From: an uncultured Planctomycetaceae bacterium
GTDB taxonomy: Bacteria; Planctomycetota; Planctomycetia; Pirellulales; UBA1268
Reading direction: 5' to 3'
DNA length: 5,784 nucleotides
NCBI GenBank assembly: GCA_903885855.1
Contig: CAISKG010000076.1
Span: 1 to 5,784 of the forward strand
Shown here: positions 1 through 5,784 of the stretch, in pieces
Numbering within the stretch: position 1 is the first letter of the stretch
Layout of the letters: the number at the start of each line of letters is the position of its first letter
Made by a program: the position numbers and the translations under genes
The notes under the pieces: generated by a model
The model's input: the letters and a program-made list of their open reading frames with translations, nothing else
What the model was told of the DNA's origin: nothing
Databases searched by the model: none

Positions 1-118
1 CGCCCTGACGGCCGCGCTGCCTGACGGCCGCGCCCCGGCGGCCGCGCCCCGGCGGCCGCGCTGTCTGCGGCCGCGCTGTCTGCGGCCGCGCTATCGGCGG
101 CCGCTCGACCTGGCGCCG
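1..118. repeat. GC-rich short tandem repeat, period 14-16 bases, cut by left edge
   Basis: Seven consecutive units can be read: 1-14, 15-30, 31-44, 45-58, 59-73, 74-88 and 89-103. Each begins with CGC and ends with CGGCCG or GGCCG. A degenerate eighth unit (104-118) abuts the DUF1501 stop codon. Units 3 and 4 are identical (CGCCCCGGCGGCCG), and units 5 and 6 are identical (CGCTGTCTGCGGCCG). The octamer GCGGCCGC recurs at 38, 52, 67, 82 and 97. Unit lengths of 14, 16, 14, 14, 15, 15 and 15 bases do not hold one reading frame, which argues against a coding repeat, although a neighbouring gene beyond the left edge cannot be excluded. Each unit has the self-complementary core CGGCCG, so a transcript could fold here, but there is no T-run to make it a classical terminator. 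The array starts before base 1, so its full length is unknown. Confidence 0.85.
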
Positions 119-1546
119 TCAGGAAAGGATCCCGCGCACCACGTGGCCGTGGACGTCGGTGAGGCGGTAATCGCGCCCCTGGGCCCGGATCGTGAGGCGC
201 GTGTGGTCGATCCCCAGCTGGTTCAGGATCGTGGCGTGGAGGTCGTGGACGGTGACGGGATTCTCGGCCACGCCGTAGCCCAATTCGTCGGTCGCCCCGT
301 ACGACACGCCGCCGCGGATCCCGCCGCCGGCCAGCCAGCCCGAGAAGGCCTTCATGTGGTGGTCGCGGCCATCCCCCTGGGCCATCGGCGTGCGCCCGAA
401 CTCGGTGGCGAAGACGACGATCGTCTCGTCGAGCATCCCGCGCCGGGCGAGATCCTCCACCAGCGCCGCCGCGCCGCGATCCACCTCCGCGGCGGTGCCC
501 TTGACGTGGTCGCGCACGGCGCCGTGGTGGTCCCAGTCGCGGTGGTAGAGCTGGATGAAGCGCACGCCGCGCTCCGCGAGGCGCCGGGCGAGGAGGCAGT
601 TGGAGGCGAAGGAGCCGTCGCCGCCGCGCGTCCCGTAGAGGGTGAAGGTCTCCTCCGTCTCGTCGGAGAAGTCGAGGAGGCGCGGCACGCTCGACTGCAT
701 GCGGAAGGCCAGCTCGTACTGCGCGAGCCGCGCGGCGATCTCCGGGTCGTCCACCACCTCGTCGCGCATCCGGTCGAGCCGCGCCGCGGCGTCGACGACG
801 GCGGCCTGGCCGGCCAGGCCCGCCGGCGGCCGCACGTAGAGCACCGCATCCCCCTTGGAGCGGAATTCCACCCCCTGGAAGCTGCTGGGGAGGAGGCCGG
901 AATGCCACTGCCGGGCGGCGATCGGCTGCCGCTGGCCGTAGGCGCCGGTGCTCACCATGACGATGAAGCCGGGCAGATCCTCGGCGTCGCAGCCGAGGCC
1001 GTACCACAGCCAGCTGCCCGCCGCCGGCCGCCCCGGCACCATGCCGCCGGTGTTCATGAAGGTGTGGGCCGGATCGTGGTTGATGGCCTCGGTGTGGAGG
1101 CTGCGGACGATGGCGATCCGGTCGGCGATCCGCCCGGCGATCTCGGGGAAGATCGAGGAGATCGACTGCCCGCTCTTCCCCGCCCGCACGAACTCGTGCT
1201 GCGGCGCGAGGCAGCGCAGCTGCTGCCCCTGGAGCTGCGCGATCTGCTGGCCGGCGGTGAAGCTCTCCGGCATCGGCTGGCCGTTCATCTCGGCGAGCTT
1301 CGGCTTGTGGTCGAAGGTGTCGAGGTGGGTCATGCCACCGGCCATGTAGAGCCAGATCACGCGCTTGGCACGCGCCGGGAGATGGAGCGGGGCGACGACG
1401 CCCGTCCAGCGTGAGGACGGCGGCGCGGCCACCGCGCCACGCGGCAGCAGGGCCCCGAGCGCCGCGGCGCCCAGGCCCCCGGAGGCGCGCGCGAGGAAAG
1501 CGCGGCGCGCGGCGGCGGCGGAGGAATCGGCCAGGGGAGGGATCAC
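119..1546 (-). CDS. DUF1501 family exported protein (alkaline phosphatase-like fold)
   Basis: A complete protein of 475 residues, close to the usual length of DUF1501 proteins, which are abundant in planctomycetes and distantly related to the alkaline phosphatase/sulfatase superfamily; their reaction is not established. I chose the GTG at 1546 because a GAGGA site lies 9 bases upstream and it falls 19 bases after the previous stop. The longer open frame up to 1786 only adds Arg/Pro-rich sequence overlapping the upstream gene. The N-terminus has a twin-arginine-like leader: R14-R15-A-F-L, then a Gly/Ala/Leu-rich stretch to about residue 37 and a possible AVA-A cleavage site near residue 40. 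Family landmarks follow in order: MAGGMTHLDTFDHKP (68-82), the SGQSISSIFPEIA region (125-137), SLHTEAINHDPAHTFMNTGG (149-168), LPGFIVM (191-197), RGGDGSFASNCLLARRLAERG (307-327), YHRDWDHHG (334-342), EFGRTP (382-387), GRDHH (393-397), WLAGGGIRGG (404-413) and VHDLHATIL (433-441). It ends with the typical RLTDVHGHVV block. The Asp/His-rich positions are candidate metal ligands by analogy with the superfamily. No frameshift is visible. Confidence 0.93.
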   Translation of the reverse strand: MIPPLADSSAAAARRAFLARASGGLGAAALGALLPRGAVAAPPSSRWTGVVAPLHLPARAKRVIWLYMAGGMTHLDTFDHKPKLAEMNGQPMPESFTAGQQIAQLQGQQLRCLAPQHEFVRAGKSGQSISSIFPEIAGRIADRIAIVRSLHTEAINHDPAHTFMNTGGMVPGRPAAGSWLWYGLGCDAEDLPGFIVMVSTGAYGQRQPIAARQWHSGLLPSSFQGVEFRSKGDAVLYVRPPAGLAGQAAVVDAAARLDRMRDEVVDDPEIAARLAQYELAFRMQSSVPRLLDFSDETEETFTLYGTRGGDGSFASNCLLARRLAERGVRFIQLYHRDWDHHGAVRDHVKGTAAEVDRGAAALVEDLARRGMLDETIVVFATEFGRTPMAQGDGRDHHMKAFSGWLAGGGIRGGVSYGATDELGYGVAENPVTVHDLHATILNQLGIDHTRLTIRAQGRDYRLTDVHGHVVRGILS

Positions 1547-1554
1547 GGGGCGGG

Positions 1555-1559
1555 TCCTC
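1555..1559 (-). promoter_or_regulatory. Ribosome binding site of the DUF1501 gene
   Basis: Read on the minus strand, GAGGA (1559 to 1555) ends 8-9 bases before the GTG at 1546. It lies in the 19-base gap after the upstream stop codon. There is no ATG in frame between that stop and the conserved domain, so this site decides the GTG start. Confidence 0.65.
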
Positions 1560-1565
1560 GGGGCG

Positions 1566-4500
1566 TCAGTTGCGGGTGTACGTTTCCTGCATGTTGAGCA
1601 CGGCGCGGGCGGCGCTCGTCCAGGCGGCCAGCTCCCGGGGCTCGACCCCGTCGGGCGGCGCCGACGCCCCCACCGAGACGAGCGCCCGGGCCGCCTCCGG
1701 ATCGGCCGCGAAGCGGGCGCGCTCGGCGGCGACGAGCTCCACGAGCACCGCCGCCTCGCGGTCCTCCGGCACGCGCCCCACCGCACGGCGGAGCAGGTAG
1801 CGCGCGCGATCCACCGGCTCGGGTCCCCCCTCGGCGATCGCCCGCGCGGCCAGCGCGCGCGCCGCCTCGACGAACTCCGGGTCGTTGAGGAGCACGAGCG
1901 CCTGCAGGGGGGTGTTCGAGCGCGGCCGCCGGGCGGTGCATTCCTCCCGGCTCGGCGCGTCGAAGACCATCAGCGCCGGATGGAGGTACTGCCGCTGCCA
2001 GTGGACGTACAGGCCGCGCCGGTAGAGGTTCTCGCCGCTGTCGGCCTTCCACACGCGCTGCGGGAAGTTGAGGTAATCCCAATAGCCCTCGGGCTGGTAG
2101 GGCCGCACGCTGGGGCCGCCGACCTTGCGCACCAGCAGCCCCGAGGCGGCCAGCGCCGTGTCGCGCACCGTCTCGGCGTCGACGCGGAAGCGGTTCTGCC
2201 GCGCCAGCAACCGGTTCTCGGGATCACGCTCCAGAAGCGCCGCCGGGACGGCGCTGGCGCGCCGGTAGGCGCGGCTGCGGGCGATCTCGCGCAGGCAGGC
2301 GCGCAGGTCCCACGGGCCGACGCCGGCGCCGCCGTCGCGGAGGCGGCAGGCGAGCCAGTCGAGCAGCTCCGGATGGCTGGGGGGCTCCCCTTGCGCGCCA
2401 TGGTCGTCGAGGCGCCGCGAGAGCCCCTGGCCGAAGAGCATCGCCCACAGCCGGTTGGCCAGGACGCGCGGCACGAGGGGATTGGCCGGCGACGTCATCC
2501 AGGCGGCGAGGTCGAGGCGCGTGAGGCGCCGGGCGGGATCGGCCGCCGGCTCCTGCGGCAGGAAGCCGGGCGTCGCGGGAAGGACCACCTCCCCGGTGCG
2601 GTCCATCCAGTTGCCGCGCGGCAGGACGCGCACCGGCCGCGGCTCGACGGCCACCGTGGCCGGGAAGTAGGGGATGGCGTCGAGGATCGCCTTCCGCTCC
2701 CGCTGCGCCGCCGCCACCTCCTCGCGCACGGCCGCCAGATCCGCGGCCCGCTCGCGGTGCGCCGCGACGAGCCGGGCGGTCTCCTCGGCGCTGCGCTCCG
2801 CGGCCGGCGTGGCGGCCGCGGCGAGGATCTCCGCCGGCAGGGTCCCGGGCCCGGGGTCGTCGGCGGGCTCCGCCGCCACCGCGATCCGCAGGCGTCCCAC
2901 CTGGTAGCCGATTGGGTGGTGCTGCTCGACCACCACCACGAGCAGATCCCCCTCGGCCACCTCCGCCGGCGTCTCGGGGCGGACGACGAGCCACTGGTCG
3001 CGCCCCACCTGCTCGTGGATCGCCCAGCCGATGTCGTCGGGCTGCGCGCCGCCGTCGATGGCGTAGGCGGCCAGCCACTTCCCCGACGGCGTCCGCTCGC
3101 CCGCCACCGCCTGCTCGAAGCCGGCCCGGGCGTGCGCCAGCGCCACGCGGCGGTCGTCGGGATGCCGCTCGGGCGCCGTGCCCGCCGCCGCCGGCCGGAG
3201 GAAGACCTGCAGCTCGGTGATCACGAGATTGCCGTTGTCGGCGCGGCCGGGCCCGCGCTGCGGCAGGCTGTCGTGCGTGAGGGCCTCGAGGCGCAGCCCG
3301 GCGAGGCGCCCCGGCGGCGCCTGGAAGACGAGCCTCGTGTCGCCGGTGGCGGGGCGGGCACCGGCGAGGAGCACCGAGCGGTCGTCGAGGACCTGCGCCG
3401 TGGCGCCGCCGTCGGCGGCCGTCGCCAGCGGCGCGAGCGTCCGCCAGGGATCGGTGCGGATCCCCTCGATCCACGCCTCGCGGGCCGCCTGCCGCTCGGG
3501 CGGATCGGACTCGAGCGCGGCCTTCGCGGCGGCCAGCCGGGCCTCGGCGGCGGCCAGACGCCGCTCCTCCTCGGGGCCCGGATAGGGCTCCATCCGCCCC
3601 CACGACGTGTCGCGCGGCTGGCCGATGTCGTAGACGCCGCGCTCCTCGATGTCGGCGAAGAAGGCCGACATCGTGTAGAAGTCGCGCGTCGTGAAGGGGT
3701 CGTACTTGTGGTCGTGGCACTCGGCGCAGCCGATGGTCGCGCCCAGCCACACCCCCCCCACGTCGCGCACCCGGTCGGCGGCGTACTTGAGGAGATACTC
3801 CTCGGCCTGCGCACCCCCCTCGGCGCTCATCATCCCGAGGCGGTTGTAGGCGGCGGCGACGCGCGCCGCGCGCGGCGCGAGCGGGAGCAGGTCGCCGGCG
3901 AGCTGCTCGCGGGTGAAGCGGTCGAAGGGCATGTTCTCCGCGAAGGCCTGCAGCACCCAATCGCGGTACGGCCAGACCGTCACCTCCTGGTCGCCGTGGT
4001 AGCCGACGGAGTCGGCGTAGCGCACCAGGTCGAGCCACCAGGCGGCGAGCCGCTCGGCGTGGGCGGGCGTGGCGAGGAGGCGGTCGACGTAGCGCTCGAA
4101 GGCGTCGGGGGAGGCGTCGGCCAGGAAGGCGTCGATCTCGGCCGGCTCCGGCGGCAGCCCGGTGAGGTCGAGGCTCGCGCGGCGCGCGAGGGTGGCCCGG
4201 TCGGCCTCCGGCGCGGGGGCGATCCCCTCGCGCGCGAGCGCCTCGTCGACGAAGGCGTCGATCGCGGAGCCCTCGTCGCCGGGCACCCGCGGCGGCGCCA
4301 GCGGCCGGAAGGACCAGTGGGCCTCGTAGGGGGCGCCGGCGGCGATCCAGGCCTCGATCTTCCTCCGCTCGTCGGCGGTGAGGCGCTTGTTCGTCTCCGG
4401 CGGCGGCATGACGACGTCGGGATCGGTCGAATGGAGACGGGCCAGGAGCGTGCCGGCCTGGGGGTTGCCCGGCACGATCGCCGGCGAGCCGTCGCGCGGC

Positions 4501-4733
4501 GCGGTCGCCCCCGCGGCGGTGTCGAGGCGCAGATCGGCCTGGCGCTGCCCGGCGTCGGGGCCGTGGCAGGCGAAGCAGTTCTCGGAGAGCAGCGGGAGGA
4601 TGTCGCGGTCGAAGCGCACCGCCGGCCCCTCGCCGCGCGCCGCGGCGCCGAGGAGAAACCCGCCCGCGAGGGCCGCCGCGACGACGACGGCCCCGCGGCG
4701 CCCGCCCGACATGGAACCGTTCCCTCGTGCCAT
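1566..4733 (-). CDS. PSCyt1-DUF1549-DUF1553 exported c-type cytochrome-like protein
   Basis: A complete 1055-residue protein of the planctomycete-specific cytochrome architecture, acting outside the cytoplasm; its substrate is unknown. Residues 12-33 form a Sec-type signal (Arg-Arg, then a hydrophobic Ala/Val/Leu run, with likely cleavage near 31-34). PSCyt1 spans about 41-145, with haem motif C53-F-A-C56-H57 and a candidate axial Met at 109 in VMPPPETNKR. DUF1549 spans about 155-370, including SLDLTGLPP (187-195), WWLDLVRYADS (232-242), FDRFTREQLAGDLLP (270-284) and a second CxxCH, C336-A-E-C339-H340, followed by DHKYDPF. A charged helical, probably coiled-coil segment (387-425) leads to an inserted beta-rich module (about 430-620) with GPGRADNGNLVITEL (494-508), common in this family. 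A second helical segment (645-685) and RGNWMD (706-711) follow. DUF1553 runs about 735-1055, with NPLVPRVLANRLW (751-763), HPELLDWLA (787-795), GGPSVRPYQP (872-881), RRPRSNTPLQALVLLNDPEF (935-954) and the family-typical AAWTSAARAVLNMQETYTR end. It lies 19 bases upstream of the DUF1501 gene and is probably co-transcribed with it. An ATG at 4712 is the alternative start. Confidence 0.94.
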   Translation of the reverse strand: MARGNGSMSGGRRGAVVVAAALAGGFLLGAAARGEGPAVRFDRDILPLLSENCFACHGPDAGQRQADLRLDTAAGATAPRDGSPAIVPGNPQAGTLLARLHSTDPDVVMPPPETNKRLTADERRKIEAWIAAGAPYEAHWSFRPLAPPRVPGDEGSAIDAFVDEALAREGIAPAPEADRATLARRASLDLTGLPPEPAEIDAFLADASPDAFERYVDRLLATPAHAERLAAWWLDLVRYADSVGYHGDQEVTVWPYRDWVLQAFAENMPFDRFTREQLAGDLLPLAPRAARVAAAYNRLGMMSAEGGAQAEEYLLKYAADRVRDVGGVWLGATIGCAECHDHKYDPFTTRDFYTMSAFFADIEERGVYDIGQPRDTSWGRMEPYPGPEEERRLAAAEARLAAAKAALESDPPERQAAREAWIEGIRTDPWRTLAPLATAADGGATAQVLDDRSVLLAGARPATGDTRLVFQAPPGRLAGLRLEALTHDSLPQRGPGRADNGNLVITELQVFLRPAAAGTAPERHPDDRRVALAHARAGFEQAVAGERTPSGKWLAAYAIDGGAQPDDIGWAIHEQVGRDQWLVVRPETPAEVAEGDLLVVVVEQHHPIGYQVGRLRIAVAAEPADDPGPGTLPAEILAAAATPAAERSAEETARLVAAHRERAADLAAVREEVAAAQRERKAILDAIPYFPATVAVEPRPVRVLPRGNWMDRTGEVVLPATPGFLPQEPAADPARRLTRLDLAAWMTSPANPLVPRVLANRLWAMLFGQGLSRRLDDHGAQGEPPSHPELLDWLACRLRDGGAGVGPWDLRACLREIARSRAYRRASAVPAALLERDPENRLLARQNRFRVDAETVRDTALAASGLLVRKVGGPSVRPYQPEGYWDYLNFPQRVWKADSGENLYRRGLYVHWQRQYLHPALMVFDAPSREECTARRPRSNTPLQALVLLNDPEFVEAARALAARAIAEGGPEPVDRARYLLRRAVGRVPEDREAAVLVELVAAERARFAADPEAARALVSVGASAPPDGVEPRELAAWTSAARAVLNMQETYTRN

Positions 4734-4849
4734 CGCATCCCTCCACCTGGCGTGGGCCGCGCTGGCTCCGCTGCGGCCTCGGCCGATTCTCCCTCGCCGT
4801 TCCCCCCCCGGCAACAACGGGCGCCCGTGCCCCACCGGCCTTGGCGCGC
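4734..4849. other. Intergenic gap with a 12-base palindrome and a weak inverted repeat
   Basis: This 116-base gap separates the stop of the right-hand gene from the start of the PSCyt1/DUF1553 gene. It holds a perfect 12-base palindrome, ACGGGCGCCCGT, at 4817-4828. It also holds a 6-base inverted repeat, GGCCGC at 4755-4760 with GCGGCC at 4773-4778, separated by 12 bases. Neither is followed by a T-run on the minus strand, so neither is a classical intrinsic terminator. A run of eight C on the plus strand (4802-4809) lies between them. I see no clear sigma-70 promoter, so it is open whether transcription reads through from the right-hand gene or starts anew here. Confidence 0.4.
4739..4744 (-). 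promoter_or_regulatory. Ribosome binding site of the PSCyt1/DUF1553 gene (preferred start 4733)
   Basis: On the minus strand GGAGGG ends 5 bases before the ATG at 4733, a strong Shine-Dalgarno match. A second possible site, GAGGGA at 4726-4721, lies 8 bases before an in-frame ATG at 4712, so a form seven residues shorter (1048 residues) is also plausible. Both starts keep the signal peptide intact. I prefer 4733 because its site matches the anti-Shine-Dalgarno slightly better. Confidence 0.55.
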
Positions 4850-5784
4850 TCACCACTCCACGTCGATCGTGCCGCGCCCCTCCACCGGCACCAGCAGGCA
4901 ATCGGCGGCGTGGGTGCCCTCCAGGGCCGTGCCGTTCCACGCCACGCGCCGCGGCGGCGCGGCCACGCGCGTGACGATGACCAGCGACGGCCCCTCCGGC
5001 CAGGTGGCGACGTCGATCGAGGCCCGGGCGTCGCCGACGAGGGTGCGTTCGACCTCGCCGGCCACGTGGATCACGTGCCCGCCGTGGCCGGCGGTGCCGG
5101 GGAGGCGCGTCGCCGAGAGGAGCGGCAGCTCGCCGAAGGCCTCGGCGAGGGTCGCCTGGAGCGTGGCGGGGTTGATCGCCGGCCCGTCGCCGCGCCCCGG
5201 ACGGAAGAGCCAGAAATCGGGGAGGAGGCCGCCGCGGCCGTGGGGATCGTCGACGGGGAAGGTCATGCCCACGGCGGCGCGCGTGATCCCGCGCCCCACC
5301 CGGCCCCACGTCTCCCCCGCCGGCGTGTCGACGCGCGCCAATTCCTGCAGCGCCGCGGCGTGCACCAGGCCGCACCAGGGCACCGGGCGGCCGATCCACA
5401 GCGGCGCTTCCCACTGCGTGGCGCCGAGCACGCCGATCGGGGCGTAGCGCCCCACCGCCGCGCCGGGAACGGGATCGCGCAGATAGAGAAACGGCATCCC
5501 CGTCAAGGCCCAGGCCCGGGCCTGGTCGAGCCGGCGCGGCCGGCCGTCGAGGAGGTGGCCGAGGAGATGGCAGCGCGTCATCCGCGCCGCGGCGAGGATG
5601 TCGGGCGCGTGGAGGGGGATCTCCCAGGGCTGGGCGCCGCGCGGCACCTCGCCGGCCGGATGGGCGCGCGCGAGGAGATCGAGCGCGTCGAGCGCGGCGC
5701 GGATCGTCACCTCGTCGCCCGAGAGGGCGGCGGCGTCGAGCATGCGCTCGGCGGTCATCGCCGAGAGGCCGTTGACGTGCGCCG
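4850..5784 (-). CDS. Unassigned protein, C-terminal part; possibly six-hairpin glycosidase-like (5' end beyond window)
   Basis: The frame is open from the window edge to the TGA at 4850. In-frame codons before the Met at 5758 read AHVNGLSA and look coding, so that Met is internal and the gene is truncated at its 5' end; at least 310 residues are visible. Numbering from that Met, residues 1-70 look helical, with WEIPLHAPDILAAARM at 45-60. The most distinctive stretch is ATQWEAPLWIGRPVPWCG (113-130), rich in Trp, Pro and Gly, preceded by WALTGMPFLYL (83-93) and followed by a helical LVHAAALQELA. A loop at 170-190 contains GGLLPDFW. The last 70 residues look beta-rich, with VAWNGTAL (272-279) and the terminal GTIDVEW. 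Helical hairpins followed by a C-terminal beta domain resemble secreted alpha/alpha-barrel carbohydrate-active proteins, but this is an impression of overall layout, not a family match, and no catalytic residues can be named. Same strand and a 116-base spacing make membership in the downstream operon possible. It is certainly a real gene; its function is uncertain. Confidence 0.75.
   Translation of the reverse strand, partial: AHVNGLSAMTAERMLDAAALSGDEVTIRAALDALDLLARAHPAGEVPRGAQPWEIPLHAPDILAAARMTRCHLLGHLLDGRPRRLDQARAWALTGMPFLYLRDPVPGAAVGRYAPIGVLGATQWEAPLWIGRPVPWCGLVHAAALQELARVDTPAGETWGRVGRGITRAAVGMTFPVDDPHGRGGLLPDFWLFRPGRGDGPAINPATLQATLAEAFGELPLLSATRLPGTAGHGGHVIHVAGEVERTLVGDARASIDVATWPEGPSLVIVTRVAAPPRRVAWNGTALEGTHAADCLLVPVEGRGTIDVEW

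Noticed and set aside
1..118. The tandem repeat as a CRISPR array
   Set aside because: Units are 14-16 bases with no unique spacers between them, which does not fit repeat-spacer structure.
143..1414. A 423-codon plus-strand open frame antisense to the DUF1501 gene
   Set aside because: It is the mirror of a clearly conserved gene, has biased composition with His/Val/Gly/Ala, and shows no motif of its own.
1547..1786. An N-terminal extension of the DUF1501 frame to an ATG at 1786
   Set aside because: It overlaps the conserved C-terminus of the upstream gene and adds Arg/Ser/Pro-rich sequence ahead of a twin-arginine-like leader, which should be N-terminal.
4755..4778. Inverted repeat GGCCGC/GCGGCC as a terminator of the right-hand gene
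   Set aside because: The stem is only 6 base pairs with a 12-base loop and has no T-run after it on the minus strand.
4734..5414. An N-terminal extension of the PSCyt1/DUF1553 frame reaching to 5414
   Set aside because: The extra 227 residues are Arg/Pro-rich low complexity and overlap the well-formed right-hand gene in another frame. The signal peptide and a strong ribosome binding site place the start at 4733 or 4712.
1365..5447. A 1360-codon plus-strand open frame antisense to the PSCyt1/DUF1553 gene
   Set aside because: Its product is Arg/Gly/Ala/Pro-rich with no recognisable domain. It lies opposite a gene with clear family motifs over its whole length. In DNA this GC-rich, stop codons are rare in antisense frames, so a long shadow frame is expected.

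Overview
The window is very GC-rich by eye and carries three genes, all on the minus strand, so they read from right to left. The gene content points to a planctomycete or close PVC relative. It contains a secreted protein with the planctomycete cytochrome module PSCyt1 followed by DUF1549 (PSCyt2) and DUF1553 (PSD1), and immediately downstream a DUF1501 protein with a twin-arginine-like leader. This pairing is a hallmark of planctomycete genomes, where it occurs in many paralogous copies.

Layout in transcription order. Bases 5784-4850 hold the C-terminal 310 or so residues of a protein whose start lies beyond the right edge. I cannot assign it to a named family with certainty, but it looks like the helical core plus C-terminal beta domain of a carbohydrate-active, six-hairpin-like protein. 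A 116-base gap follows. Bases 4733-1566 encode the 1055-residue PSCyt1/DUF1549/DUF1553 protein, with two CxxCH haem-c motifs. After 19 bases, bases 1546-119 encode the 475-residue DUF1501 protein, which has a GTG start and a GAGGA ribosome binding site. Directly after its stop codon, bases 118-1 are a GC-rich tandem repeat with a period of 14-16 bases that runs off the left edge.

The middle and left genes almost certainly form one transcription unit. Both products carry export signals, so they should act outside the cytoplasm. The literature on these families links the pair only loosely, through gene context, with polysaccharide or sulfated-glycan breakdown. No biochemical activity can be claimed from the sequence. 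The right-hand gene could belong to the same operon, because the gap contains no convincing terminator or promoter, but this is less certain.

I see no RNA genes, CRISPR array, insertion sequence or integration site. The many long open frames on the plus strand are products of high GC content. I found no convincing undescribed system. The points most worth a second look are the tandem repeat, the unassigned right-hand gene, and the contrast between the likely export routes of the two paired proteins.
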